A DNA stretch of 64,000 nucleotides from Hevea brasiliensis (GCF_030052815.1 NC_079498.1:71410992-71474991); one strand, 5' to 3'; positions 12,022-24,625 are shown, numbered from the stretch's first letter. The notes: generated by a model from the letters alone, not told the origin. Made by a program: numbers and translations.

Positions 12022-13875
12022 TCAATTCTGCAGAATCAGTTGCAGGGTATCCGGATTGGGTCCAAGTTTTGGTCCTCTTGCTTTGGTCTTTTGGGCATGG
12101 TTTCTTCAGCAAAAATGTGCCATTGTAAGCCTAGTTTCATGTCCAATTGGCCAAACACCAATTGGACTAACACAGCCAAAGTTATGGCTGTGTAATTGGA
12201 CTGAAATTTCAGTCCATTGCTGCTGTCCTAGGGCAGATTACACCTTCACTTTGCCATACTATTTTTCAGTCCAATTTATGGTCAACATACCTCAAATGGT
12301 CACTTATTGACCATTAGAGTGTTCTTTAACAGTTTGATAAGCCAATTCAATTTTTACTTCTCAAAACCCTAATGTCCAATTCAATTTACCCATAAACCTC
12401 AATTAGCACACTAGTTCAACATCCATGCATATTCATACCTTAAACATCATTTCTATCCACTCTAAATTCATTTAAACAATCAAACTCATCCTTCCTTAGG
12501 GCTGCCGAAATTTTGAAGATGCCCTAACATATATAATTTACTTCATTTTCTTACAATTTCTTAACTTAAAATGATGCTCTAACAAGGATTAAAGGAGTGA
12601 GAGTGAAAGTATAGTACTAACCTCTTGGCTCAACTTATTGAGCTTGTGAAAACTCTAGAATTCCTCTTCTTTGTGGCTGCCTAGAGCTTGCTTAGGGTGT
12701 GTAGATTAATTTTTGTGAAGATAACTTAGGGTTTTGGGGTGAGGCTTGAGAGATCTTCAAGCTTGAGTGAGGAAGAAAAATGGAGGTTTGCTTCTTGGCT
12801 ATGGTGTGGCTGAAATGGAGAAGGAGATGGCTGCCCACGTTTTTTTCTTTTCCTTTGGTCTTTATTTACCTCTTTTATTAGTTAGATAAATGATAGTTTA
12901 AATGTGATTGGTGGCCAATTTTAAATGACATCACATTGATGTCATAATTTGCATATATTATATTTTTCTTTTCTTTTCATCACTACTAACTTTCAATTCA
13001 TTTTTCATCAATATTAATTCATATTTTAGTTCATAATAATTATTTACTTAACTGGACAAGTCGGTCAAAAATCACCTCCGAAGGCGAAATGACCAAAATG
13101 CCCTCCGTTTGGCTTAACGGGTCAAAATTGGCTGTACCGATTGAAAAATTTTTCTAGGTATTTTCTTGGCATTCTAATGCCATGGGAACCTCAATAACCC
13201 TTTTCTGGAGTCCCAAAAATTATTTTATAATTTTTCCCCTGGGTCTAAGGCTCGCTATAGAACCGCAACTTCCCTCTGATTACCCTTCGCTTGGGCACCG
13301 GCTCATTTAACTTGGTTGTATTTTATTTCTAAAATTTTTACTAAATTTTTCTTATTAATATTTGAGTTAATTATGGTTCCTGACTTTAGTTTAAATATTT
13401 TTCCGGACGTTCTAGCTATCCGGACCGATATCGGTCACCGGAACAGTAGAATGTACGGAGTTGCTACCGGGAAGGTGTTACATTGATTGTGGGTATTTAC
13501 GTTAGGTATACCCTTGTGATTCCTTTTGATATATTTTGTACCTATATGTATGGATGTATGTACATTGAGCAGTTTGTATTAAAAAGCACTGCATTACTAA
13601 AGTATTTTGAGTTTGTAACTATTTGTATTTTATTTTGAGACTTATGGAAATGTAACCTTTGTAATATTTAGTCTATCATTATTTCCAATGAATGTTTACA
13701 TTGAATTTTAACTATTCCCATGTAGTTTTCCGTAATAGAATTGATAAGATAAAAAGCTATGATTTATTTAAAATCCCTTGTAGTATAACTAATGGGTTAT
13801 CGGTAAGTGTAGTTCAGTAATTCATTAGGTATGCTACAGGAACATGTCATGCCTTACAAGGGATGAGGTGTGACA

Positions 13876-15811
13876 CCAAGCACGCTAGGTCTCACCTCTA
13901 AGCCAATTCAGATAGGATAATTAAAATAGGAAATGGAATTTGATTAAATTTAGCTTTATTATCTTCAAAATTAATTAAAAAGATAAATAAAATATTTGGT
14001 CAGCCACTATCTTAGCCTAATTTAAAATCAAAGATAAGGATAGGAAGAGAGTAATTTAATTTTCTATTAAACATGATCAACCTGCTCTTATCACAATAGC
14101 CTTAGGTTTTCCTATAATACCCATCTTAAAAGACTTAAAAAAAAATTTCTCAATCTAATGGAGGACTTTGGGGAAGATTCTAAATAAATTAGAATACTCC
14201 CTAAAGTCCCAGTGTAGCCACCATTTGAGGCTGTCACCCTTCAACAAATGCTAACCCAAGCCAATTAGTGCATTAGGTTCACTTTAGGTCCCCTTTTAAC
14301 CTCCAATTGCATCTCCATTACCACATATCTAATTTCCATCATTCAAAGGTGTTCTTAGGAGTCCTAGAAAGCCTTCAATCCCAGAATTGAAGCATTAAAA
14401 CAAGGAACATCTGATTGGGTATCGAAATCACTCCATACACATGCTTAAGACTTTTTTACTTCAGTTCTATTTTACCTTTTGAAAATGACTTCTTTTGCCT
14501 TTGATATTATTTTCAATGAATTTTTTACATTGTTACATATGATTTGATTTTTTGAATCACCTAAAAATGATTTTTCTAGAATTAGTTATGGTTTTTTAAA
14601 GTTTGCACCTGATTAGGCACACTATTGCACAAATCCAATTTTGAAAAGGACATAACTTAGTCTATATTTGGTCATTTTGAGTGATTCTTGAGCGTAAATT
14701 GTATTTTAGGATGTCAATTTTCTTGTCATATTTTTATATTATTTATTGCCTTTCTGGTTTGGTATGAAAGTGTCATTTTCTGTCCATCGATCAAATTAGG
14801 TAATAAAATCAGATATGTTAATTTCATTGCTTATTGCATACACAATTTTCCATGTTTTTAATGATTATTTTTTCAGAATTTTAGTATGATATGTTAGGCA
14901 TATTATCATAAAATTTCATAATTTTTCTAGGTGTTTTGCTATTTTTAATTATTGTTGAAAATTTGCTGCTCAGTATAGTGAATTATTAGTTTTTTTATGT
15001 CAATTTTATGTTTAATTTTGTTTTATTTGTTTAGATCTGATACTAATTTTTGCTTTTCTATTTTGCATGAGTTCAATGACTTCTATTTTGGTGCAACAAT
15101 GTCTAAATGGAGCAAAATGTATAGGGTTACATCCTTGGTCAAATTTTACCTCGTTTAGGAGTTCTAGTTTAAATTGTATATTATATTTTAGTTTAATTTA
15201 AATTCTATTCTTTAAATTTATCTTATTTTATTTTTTTAATTATCCTAATTAGTTAGTTAATTATTTTAAGTTTTTAATTTGTTTAAATAAACAAAATAAG
15301 CCCAAGTCCATAAAAACCACAAGGCCCATAGATAGAGCAAGTAAAATCCCATGAAGGATGTAGTCAAAGCCCACTTTGGAGATTTAAGACCTCTTGCATG
15401 AGGTTATTGGGCCTAAGGCCTTGTAATAGTTGTAGGATCATTTTTTGTATGGGTTGTAAAATGTCATTTTAAAGCTTAAATTCTATTCTCCTCTCCCTTT
15501 CTTTAGTTATAGGACTTTAATTATTTTTTTGTGGACTTTAAATTACTTTATTTTGTTTTGAAAATATTGAATTGAACCTTTGGTATGTAATTGAGTTTTA
15601 GTAAAGATGTATATAGGAAAATATGGTAATAAAATGCCTAAGTATACAACCTAGAAACCAAGGCATGTTTAGGAACACCGTTTTTTACGAGCATGGTATG
15701 ATTGAAAAGCTCTTAATGATCTTTACTTGATCCCGCATGCTCTGTAGCATGTAAATAGATATTGTATATAATTAACTTAGTTTAATTCACAAGTTAGGTT
15801 AAGATGGTAAA
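13876..15811. other. Unassigned AT-rich stretch without genes
   Basis: No coding frame of note on either strand. Around 15300-15440 there are CCCAAGTCCA / AAGGCCCATAG and TTGGGCCTAAGGCC motifs that resemble LTR or UTR sequence of Tat-type elements, but I found no boundary, so I leave it unclassified. Confidence 0.4.
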
Positions 15812-18800
15812 TGTCATACCCTACTCCTCCGTAAGATGTGACATGATCCCATAGTACACCTAATGAATTACCGTACTTTGCCTACCGATAACCCATTAAA
15901 TATACTACAAGGGATTTTAAAATAATTTTTGTGAAATTAAATTGTGGTGGGAACGTTGAATATTTCTTAAAAAGCCTTTAAGTGAAATTTTGATCATGGA
16001 TAAAATTATCGATTAAAATCTGGTATTATAAAAATTTTTCAAAATTTCGGCAGAGTGTCGACTGTATTTTAAGAAAACAATTCTTCAAACCTAAAAAGAA
16101 AAACACTCCCAATATGTTTTCTCAAATAGAACTCTAATAAACTTCATTTCATCTCACAATTCAATCTCAATAATCAAATCAATTCATTTTCAAACTAACC
16201 TCATCATAAAAGAAATATTTCATTGATTACAAAACTCAAAAATTAATATTACAAAACTATACAGGTAAATAAAATCTCAAATTTATATTACAATAATTTG
16301 CATTTAATTACATACCAAAATATTTTACAAGAGTTTTTATACAACTGCTCAAATAATTTACATACATATTATTACATGCATACATCAAACCTATGTACAT
16401 GAGTATGCCTATGATATACCTGGAGCTGATCTGAATGTGTCTTCAAGGCGCAGCTGCAGGAACTCTCACTCAGTTGCTCTATCCTTACTTTCACCTACGA
16501 TAGCATACAAAACTATCGCTGAGTGGTGAACTCAGTGGTACACAACTATAACTTAAAACATAGTACAATATACCTTAGCAAAATTACAGCAAATAATTTG
16601 AAAATCTTGATACTCATCAAATTCCAAAAATTAAAATATTCATTGCCAATAATTTAAATCATTTGTATAAAATGACTTTGAGCAAGAAATTTAATTTATC
16701 AAATCACAACTGGACATTTCTAATAATAAGGTTCAATAATTAAATTTTATTAATACTATTCCTTTCATTAGTCAACCTATAATGTTGACCTTTAATGCAC
16801 ACTAGGTGAATTAGTTTTAATGTCACTAATATATTTCATTTTTCATTCCTCACATATTAATATATGTTGCCAATTTTATTTCAAAGCTTATTGCATTTTT
16901 ATTGCAATTATTCAGATTTCATGACTAATGTTTACTATCTATTGGACCAAGCTACAGTGTAAATTTAATAGATTTCTCTTCATTAAATTGTTTCTCACTG
17001 TATCTTCTTTAATTTCCTTTTTGAATCACTCCATTTGGAGTTGTATAACTTAAGTTATGGTCATTTAACCATAACTAGGTCAAAGTTAAATTTTGACTTC
17101 CTTATTAGGCATTTTCGGTTCTGATTTTACTAATTTATTTGGACTGTTTGTAATCACATTGAGGTCTAACATTCTTCATAAGTATTGTTGCCCTATGTCT
17201 TAGGGTCAATCAAAAATTTTACTTGTAATTTGAAAAGTCTTATAAAATTATTTATAGCCAAATTGTTAACTTGGACTCAAAGATCTTATATTGGCATGGT
17301 CCTTAATTAGGTCAATGGCTTTAACTTTAAATTCTAATCTTATACATTTATAATTTGAGGAAGTTATCTAAAATAAAGTTTTAGATCTCTTTCTTAGCTT
17401 TCTAGATTGGTATGGCTCATTACATTGGAAGATTTCTTATGGGAGATATACCTATTTGAATTTTCTAGACTTAATGGTCAATTGTACCAATTCCAGATTT
17501 TATACATCAACTTGATCAAACTAATTGACCTATTTCTCTTAGTTTTTGGGTTTTGGTCCAATTACCAATTTTGTAGGTCTATGTCTTATTGAATTTTTAG
17601 CACTGATTTCAGGTCATTTAGAGTTTTTTGGACCAAGTTATGGTTATTTTACTAATGTTGGTCAAGTTGCACTTATATTGCAAAGTTTAGGTCATTTTTA
17701 AGTCAAAGTCAATTCGGCCAGTTTTTGTAACCCAAATTTGGTGATCAATTTGACTTGGTAATTGGCATTTCTGGGCTTGGTAGTCTTCACCAAAGTTATA
17801 GCCCTATGTCTAAGCTTTCCAACGGTATAAATTTCAGGTCACTTGGACCAGTTTTGAGTGAGTTATGGCCAAAAGACTGATTACTGTTCATATGGTCAAA
17901 TTCTGGGTTTTCATGTCATGCAATTCCGGATTTGGTTATTCTTTTAGGTCACTTCTAGGCAAAATTTGGGCAACACTTCTACATTAAAGTTTGCCTATTT
18001 TATGTCTAGTTTTACCTCCAATTGGCCTCATACCAATTGGGGTCACATAAATTCACTTATAACCTAAAATGCATACTGCCCTTACTAACCATACTTTGCA
18101 TTGAAAATTAGCACTTCTAATAGACATCATTCACATTACATTTGGGCTAATTGTCCAACAATAACTCAATTGTTCAATATCCAGCAACAAAATATGTGAT
18201 CCAGCAATATACATTTACTCAATCCCAATCCAATTAGGTCAATTGTTCAACCAATCATAAAATTCTCAAATAACCAAATCAAAACCTAAATTCAACTAAT
18301 CAAAATCAACCATACACATGACATCAAGTACTAGTACATGAAATTAACTTAATAAACTTTCCAAATAGTAATTTATATATAAGAATTAAACAATCTTCTA
18401 TGTCTTTCATGGTTGCCCAATTCAACATTGCATAATCCTTCAAAATCTACTTCGAAATTCTAACTCTAAACATCAATTCCCCACTTATACATAACATCAT
18501 AACCTAATTAACTTTATTACTCACTAATTACATGTAAAAAGAAATCAAGCTCCTTCAATATACATGGCTGCTGAAAATAGTACACATCATTAACTCCTTA
18601 AATCCTTCAAATTTCTTCACCATTTAACACTTCTCAACCTCCATACAAACTTTAATGAAGCAAAGAAAGAAAAATAGCACTTACCTCAACTTGTGCTGCA
18701 CAAATCTATGGAATTTCCTTTCCTTTTTTCTGTCTTTATGTTGCCCATGGTGTGTAGACAAGATTTAGTGAAGAAATATAGGAAGAAAATGGAAAGAAAA

Positions 18801-19571
18801 TGGGTGCATAAAGCTTGCTTCCATGGCCAGCTATGGAGGAAAATGGAGAAATTGAATTCGGCAATGTGAAGGTATGAGGAAGATGAAGTTAAATCTGTCC
18901 ACTTTGGGTTTATATAGATCCACTAAATCACACTTAGTGGAGCACTAATGTTGATTAAAAAATTAATTAATCCAAAGTCCCTTAAATTACAATTATGCCC
19001 TCAATCTTTCACTATTTATATTATATGCCAAATTGCTTATTTTCATTAAATTTTCAAAATGTAATACCACTTATTTTTCATGGACATTTAGGTCAAAAGT
19101 CAACTTGATGTGTCAATTGACCAAAATGCCCATCTTCGGGTTGTATTTTCGATTTTTCGATAACACCGATTAAATCCTTGTCCCGCCAATTTCTTAAATT
19201 TTCATTTTCATTTGTACTGACTTACTAAATTTTCTTTGACATTTTCAATGTCAATTATAACTTAGTAGACCTTTAATTAGGTCTTGAAAATATTTTCTAG
19301 GGTTTCCCGCAGTCCAGGGCTATTCAACGGTCCCTGCTGTAACTTCCCGGTGCGGTCACCCATTGCTTTGGTGTCTGCTCGTTTAACTTAGTTTCATTTC
19401 CTCTCTTTTATTTTTCCTTAATTTTTCTTGTATTTTCTTATTATTTATTTCATCATTTTATGCCTTCTCACTATCACTGAAGTGTAGTTCCAGCCATCCT
19501 GACTTGTCCGAGCAGACATTAGGTCACCGGAGCAGCAGAATGTACAGACTACGTGAAGTGAGGGCGTTACA
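15812..19571 (-). mobile_element. Solo LTR (3,760 bp) with target duplication GTAAA
   Basis: Left end TGTCATACC, right end GGGCGTTACA; in minus orientation TGTAACGCCC...GGTATGACA. Flanked by GTAAA at 15807-15811 and 19572-19576. No internal domain of an element is present. It belongs to the same broad Tekay-type LTR group (TCCGGACAG-like box near its start, two-hairpin region near 16500, 'GTCACTTGGACC..GAGTTATGGCC' modules near 17840) but is a different subfamily from solo LTRs 1-4. Confidence 0.92.
16498..16535 (-). other. Two-hairpin region of the 15812-19571 solo LTR
   Basis: CGATAG (16498-16503) pairs with CTATCG (16513-16518); CTGAGT (16519-16524) pairs with ACTCAG (16530-16535) across GGTGA. 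Confidence 0.7.
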
Positions 19572-19576
19572 GTAAA

Positions 19577-19859
19577 TATGGCAATGTCACCTAACTTAGA
19601 AACTTAACATGTTTAGGAATTATATGTGTGTGCTTTAACATGTTTATATGAACAAGATGTGTATTTAATAATTTAGTTTTCATAATGTGTGTTAGGGAAA
19701 TTAATAAAGAAACAATAAGACAGGTTTTAGAAATCATTAGCAGAGGTTAGCCCTTGTTCGAAGGTAAGTCTAGGTAGAGAGGGCGCCTAACACCTTCCTT
19801 CTCTTGTCTTAAATTTAGGTCATTAGGCTCATGGTAAAAGAAGGGTAGTGGACCTCTAT
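19577..19859. other. Unclassified, probably transposon debris
   Basis: No frame. Contains GGGCGCCTAACACCTTCC near 19780, which looks like repeat sequence rather than a gene. The Tat-type pol fragment begins just to the right. Confidence 0.4.
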
Positions 19860-20500
19860 AAGAGGTAAGTTGCTGCCCACATCCCTTTAATAGGTTGCTC
19901 TTGCATTTTTCAAACTGAATGGCATTACTTTATACTAATACACCCCTGAATCCATTATGAATGCAGTTTCTCCTCATCCTCTAGATCCATCTTGATATGA
20001 TGATGTCCAGATATAGTGTTTACCAATAAACATGTTGCATGGCCAGCTTTTAAGTCAACCAGTTTATCTATAGTGGGCAACAGGTAGTGGTCTTTAGGGC
20101 ACACCCAATTTAGGTTGGTGCGACACACATCCTTCATTTTTCATTAGATTTTTTTCACTAGCATCACATTTGCTAACCATGTTGGGTGTTGTAATTCCCT
20201 AATTAACCCAACATTTAATAATTTATTAACCTTATCTCTGACTACTTATTGCCTGTTTGAAGTGATCCTCCTCTTCTTCTACTGGATCGATTTCATGGTC
20301 AGACAACATTCAGACTATGCATCATGACTGAAGGATCTACACTTGTTACCTCTTTCAGACTCTATGCAAAAGTAGATGACCTTGCCATCAAAATTTGAAT
20401 GACTGCCTCTCTGTTCGGGCTTGTTAAAATTGTTGCAAGCTTTATCTTTCTTCCTTCTACTAACTCCACTTCTTTAATTTAATCTACTGGCTTGAGTGAA
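19860..20500 (-). pseudogene. Tat-lineage gypsy pol fragment (reverse transcriptase N-half)
   Basis: Reading the minus strand from about 20500: a VELVEGRKIKLATIL-like stretch, STFA, SVDPSVMMHSLNV, GLIREL near 20210, HPTWLANVMLVKK near 20180, NLNWVCPKDHYLLPTIDKL (20125-20065), SGHHHIKMDLEDEEKLHS (20010-19955), then a frameshifted MPFSLKNARATY near 19900. This order and these motifs (ACPKD..PLP.ID.LVD, GY..IKM.PEDEEK) are those of Tat/Ogre-type reverse transcriptases, distinct from the Tekay-type RT elsewhere in the window. Stops and shifts interrupt it throughout, and the YxDD box and everything C-terminal are missing. It is oriented opposite to the Tat-like LTR tail that starts 40 bases to its right. 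Confidence 0.8.
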
Positions 20501-20537
20501 ATGTAACTCTTTAGCTTCTTTAAAAGATTTTGGAGTG

Positions 20538-20628
20538 AGATTGACAAAACTACATTCATTGTAGCTGGTTCTCAAAGTTGTTTGATCCAAAAGTTAGAGT
20601 GCAATCTCAAGTGATGTACTCATTATCT
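20538..20628 (+). repeat. Tat-like LTR tail, copy 1
   Basis: Stretch from GGAGTGAGATTGAC to ATTATCTGGCA, followed by CGCCC. It matches 23320-23415 (copy 2, ending CAGTATCTGGCA). Both have the TTTGATCCA.AAGT.AGAG core. The TGGCACGCC junction looks like an LTR end plus primer site. Confidence 0.65.
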
Positions 20629-21936
20629 GGCACGCCCTCACAACTGTAAGCTGTAAGAAAACCGAGATTATTTTTCATAGGAAATAATTTTTGGCACTTC
20701 TAGTGGGACCATGCTTGCAAAAGTCTTATCTCAATATACATCACCATTATTCTTCACCAAAAATTAGCAAATAATTTTTGGCACGCCCAATGGGACAAAA
20801 GATTTCACATTTCACTATCATGCACATTCTTGATAAGGTGTCACAAAATGTCTTATATTGTTGAAGAAAAACTTGCATCAACCATCACTGATGTCTTAAA
20901 GAAAGGCATAAGAAGGTGGATAGATATAGCCTTTGACAAAATTGATGTAAGCATGGAGAAAATAATTTCTTTTATAAATTTATTATTTGAGATACTCAAT
21001 TTACTAGTTCTAGTACTTCCTAACTTCTAGGCCAAAGGAATTTGATTTGGCATCCAAGAGTGCCTGGGAACTCGAGGGGTAGACTCTGTCACAAACTCAC
21101 CAAGGTAGTTCTAATGGAAGCTAAATTCAAAGCGAAAGAAAGTATCAGCCATCTAATAGGAGAGAGGAACAAGTGGCTAGCCAACCAAGAATACTAGTTC
21201 AACTCAGCTGCCTTAGTGGCAAAACTGTTATTCCTACAGAAGTTTTCAGTAACACTAACCCGATCACTTACCCTAGTGTTTATGATGTAAAGGTAGTTGC
21301 AGGTCCTCGGGTGGTGTTAGCCCTTCAGTAGGTGCAGACTCCCCAGGTGACCTTTGGCTCCTTTAGCTCGAGGGGTAATTACTTCAGAGGAACTAACATA
21401 TCTATAGTGTAGGTATCTCAGCCAATTGCACCAATGTCCTAGGTGCCAACACCTATGGTCCAGGTTTTTAATATCACAATTCTAATTGATAAGACTCTGG
21501 ACAAGCCAATAATCCTGCAGGTGATGGAGGGAAAATTTGGTCTTCAAGTTCTTGCTATTTCTAATGACCAATTCCTTAAACTGGAAGAGCCAAACTTGAC
21601 TTTCAAGAGTATTAGAGAACTCATTGGGCACCAGCCCAAAATTCCCCTCGGGGGGTAGTATAAGAGAAATCAATGTTTCCACAGTCTAGATTCCTTTTAT
21701 AACAATTACAATCGCCTCGGTTTTTAAGGTAATGGTTCAAATTATGTGATTCTATAAGTCCAAAAGCATCACACTTTGCAAGCAACTGATGGGATAATAA
21801 CAAGCATAAAACAGCCAAGGCCAACTTACGGCCTCAAATAACTGACTTTACACCTTTTCCTAAGGACCCTACTGAAAATGGAATAAACAAAGCTGACATA
21901 ACAGCTAAAGTGCAATTGAATAGGCAGTGCTGTTAG
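20629..21936 (+). pseudogene. Tat-like leader and degraded gag-side region
   Basis: Two primer-site-like copies are present: TTTTTGGCAC..C.AGTGGGACC near 20688 and TTTTTGGCACGCCCAATGGG near 20775. The TTTGGCACGCCCAGTGGGAC type leader is usual for Tat-type elements. Downstream only short, degenerate plus-strand frames remain, e.g. 21443-21658 (ITILIDKTLDKPIILQVMEG, ...RELIGHQPKIPLGG). I do not recognise a domain with confidence; the position suggests gag or a spacer of the element. No catalytic motif is visible. Confidence 0.45.
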
Positions 21937-23127
21937 TAGTATGCCCTAGAGTATAACTAGCAATTTATATCTTGTAAATATTAATTCCTCTTTAATGGCA
22001 TATATTTTTTCTTTTTATTTAAATTGTTTAAATTTAATTGCAAGATATCCTTTAACGGCTTGTTAGATATTCCATTCTTAAAGTGTTAAGAATATGAGTG
22101 ATGGAATAATCTAGTATAAGTGTTATAAATTTTAGTTCATAGTCAAGGATACCTCATTGGATATAATTTATCCGTATTTACTATTACATCTATTTATTTC
22201 CATGGATTACTATGAGATATTAATAAAATGAAATGATGAGTCTCATGCCATATAACAAACATGGCTGGCACTTATAAGATAAGTAGGCTGAACCAGTGAC
22301 ATTAAGATGATATGTACATGGAGTTTACTCTTATCAATACATTATCATCCAGATCATAATAATATATATAATCTCTTGACTTGAGATGATACGGTTATCT
22401 TGTATATATATGGTTTGAGTTTGATACCGCTTACATACTTGTACTGGGTATGAGTATACGGGTGTGTGTTGGCTCCAACTAGTTATATATGGAGATAAGT
22501 ATTAAGTTAAGATGGAATCTATTGTCCTAAGTAAATAGGGATAAAATCCTACGTCCATCTCAATTGTTCTTGTTAAACAAAGTTCCTGGCTAGGACAGAT
22601 AGACTAATTCAGAAAAGAGTTTATGATTGAAGAATCTTATTAAACAAGAATTGCAATTAAGATAAGGACATATGATTCTAATCAATTAGGGTTTGACATA
22701 AATCATAACCCTAGCTAGAATTGGGATTATGTAATGAAGAGATTGTTTACACTAAAAGATTGTTTACATTAAGAGATTGCTTAGTTAGCCAATCTAGGTG
22801 GGGGGGGGGGGGGGGCGCGCAGGGGCAGGGGCAATTGTTTACACTAAAATAATTAATTCATTTATTAATTATTTTTATGCCTAAGAATTAATGCAATTAA
22901 TTTTTAATTCAATTAATTTAGTTAATTTTATTTTATTAATTTAATTAATCTATGGCCTAAGGTAATTATTCAATAAATATCTAAGAAGTTATTGGATGGT
23001 TATCTAAAGATGAGAGGTTAATAGCAGTTTCAAGGAGTGGATAGGTAACTGCTGAACGTGAAAAGTTGTCTTCCAGAGTCTTTCAATTACTTGCAAGGAA
23101 AGCTATAAGAATCAGATATCCAACAAT
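21937..23127 (+). other. Unclassified LTR-like stretch
   Basis: Begins TGTTAGTAGTATGCCCTAGAG, a form typical of plant LTR starts, and continues with non-coding sequence (CTCTTGACTTGAGATGATACGG, GTGTTGGCTCCAACTAGTTATATATGG). I could not find a matching end with a target duplication, so family and boundaries are unresolved. It includes a 16-G run at 22800-22815. Confidence 0.4.
22800..22840 (+). repeat. Poly-G run and G-rich tract
   Basis: Sixteen consecutive G (22800-22815), then CGCGC and AGGGGCAGGGGC. It could form a G-quadruplex, and a homopolymer of this length is a possible assembly or sequencing error point. Confidence 0.9.
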
Positions 23128-23319
23128 ATGAAAGGCTCCAACACCCCAACAACCAAAACAACTCAAATAACAACTCAGGCTCCAATAGTCTTTTATCTTT
23201 ATTTATATATGTCATTTATTTCTCAAGACATTGCATTTAATTTCAAGTCTTGTGCTCTCTTTACAATTAATCAAAACGTCCTTTCGATTTTCAATTTACT
23301 TGCCTTTCAATTTTAGAGT

Positions 23320-23415
23320 GAGATTGATGAAACTGAGTTCAGTGTAGTCAATTCTCATAGTCGTTTGATCCAGAAGTCAGAGCGTAATTCCAGATGATAT
23401 ATTCAGTATCTGGCA
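23320..23415 (+). repeat. Tat-like LTR tail, copy 2 (target of element C)
   Basis: Matches 20538-20628. It ends ATCTGGCA, and element C was inserted right there: TGGCA (23411-23415) is duplicated at 41159-41163, after which the Tat-like leader (CGCCTGCGCAATAGG...) resumes. Confidence 0.7.
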
Positions 23416-24583
23416 TGTAACACCCCTATGTTCGGTAGTGCGTTCTACTGTTCCTGTGACCAGTGTTGTCCGAACAGCTAGGATGCCTAGAACTACACTT
23501 CGTTATGAGTGAGAAGACATAAAATAATGAAATACAAGAAAAGAGAATACAAGAAAAACAAAGGAAAAATAATAGTAAAGAAATGCAATCAAGTTAAGCG
23601 AGCTGAGAACCCTAGCGATGGGTGACCGCACCCGGGAAGTCACGGCGTGGACCGTTGACTAGCCCTGGACTGCGGGGAACCCTGGAAAATATTTTTAGAA
23701 CTCAAATAAATATTTATTGAATTATAAATATCATTAGAAATATCAAAGAAAAATTAAATAATTAGTACAAAGAATTGTGAGAAATCGAAAAATGGACAAA
23801 ACCCGGTGTTACCGAAAAATCGGGAATGTAACCCGAACAGGGGCATTGTGGTCATTTGACATCCCGAGTTGTCTTTTGACCTAAATGTCTATTAAAAATA
23901 AATAATATTACACTTGGAAAATATAATAAAAATGTGACACCCCTTACCCGACTACAGTGTAGCCGAGCAAGTTATGCCACTCAGTGTGCCGGAGCACTCT
24001 ATTTTATCTGATTTCATTACAGTCCTTGATTTATTTATTCAAAAACTTTATTGAAGATTTAGGCTATTTTTACTTTTATCAAAATCTAACTAAATTGGAA
24101 ATTTAAAAAATTTTAACGATAATCCGACAAAGTGTCGGCTGTAATTTGGACTAACAGTTCTTCTGAACCTGCCAAAGACAATTTCAATATATACTCAATT
24201 TCTCAAACTTAATAGTCTCAAAAATTTTCAATCATAATGTATCTCAATACAGTATTCAGATTTCTCAGAAATCTCATTAGATTTTCAATATCTCAATATT
24301 CACAAGTATAATCTCATTATAACTCAAATTCAATTCACATACTAAAATACTTACTTTGAATAGCTTCCATAATTCATAGGTTAATTACATGAGTTTATTT
24401 TGTACAAGATATACAAACAATTTACAATGTGCTAGGAATGAACAATATACATAACATGTATAAAATGAGCCCTATCTACATGCATTGCTGAGGAGGTGAC
24501 AATCTTGAACTCTTCTGACACTTCTGCAGATCTGGACTCCAAAAATCTCACGATGACACCATCTGGTTTTACCTTCAGTACCT

Positions 24584-24625
24584 GCGCGAGGAAGCAATTC
24601 CATCGCGCTAAGCATTTCTGCTTAG
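24584..24625 (-). other. Two-hairpin region of solo LTR 2
   Basis: CGCGA (24585-24589) pairs with TCGCG (24603-24607); CTAAGCA (24608-24614) pairs with TGCTTAG (24619-24625) across TTTC. Compared with the other solo LTRs the first stem has a compensated change (T-A to A-T). Confidence 0.7.

Larger units (their letters stand above)
10392..13482 (-). mobile_element. Solo LTR 1 (3,091 bp), Tekay-related
   Basis: Bounded by TGTGACACC on the left and GGTGTTACA on the right, i.e. TGTAACACC...GGTGTCACA in the minus orientation. Flanked by a perfect 5-bp target duplication TTGAT (10387-10391 and 13483-13487). No primer site, gag or pol lies inside, so it is a solo LTR left by recombination between the two LTRs of an element. 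Same family as 23933-28855, 50508-54128 and 61116 onward. Short open frames in it are not conserved as proteins. Confidence 0.93.
7267..13875 (+). repeat. 3' LTR of element B (about 3.5 kb, split by a solo LTR)
   Basis: Starts TGTAACACCCCG at 7267 and ends GGTGTGACA at 13875. Subtracting the solo LTR and its extra target copy (10392-13487) leaves 3,513 bp. The last ~390 bases (13488-13875) rejoin the left part correctly, ending with CATTAGGTATGCTACAGGA and the GGTGTGACA end seen in the other LTRs. Bases 13876-13880 (CCAAG) would be the right target duplication of element B; the left copy is not visible. Confidence 0.88.

Noticed and set aside
11923..12310. Open frames of 75-113 codons recurring in solo LTRs 1, 2 and 3 (also 26684-26993 and 52547-52856)
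   Set aside because: Two overlapping frames are open equally, they span the palindrome and module repeats, and lengths vary with indels. Explained by shared LTR sequence rather than a protein.
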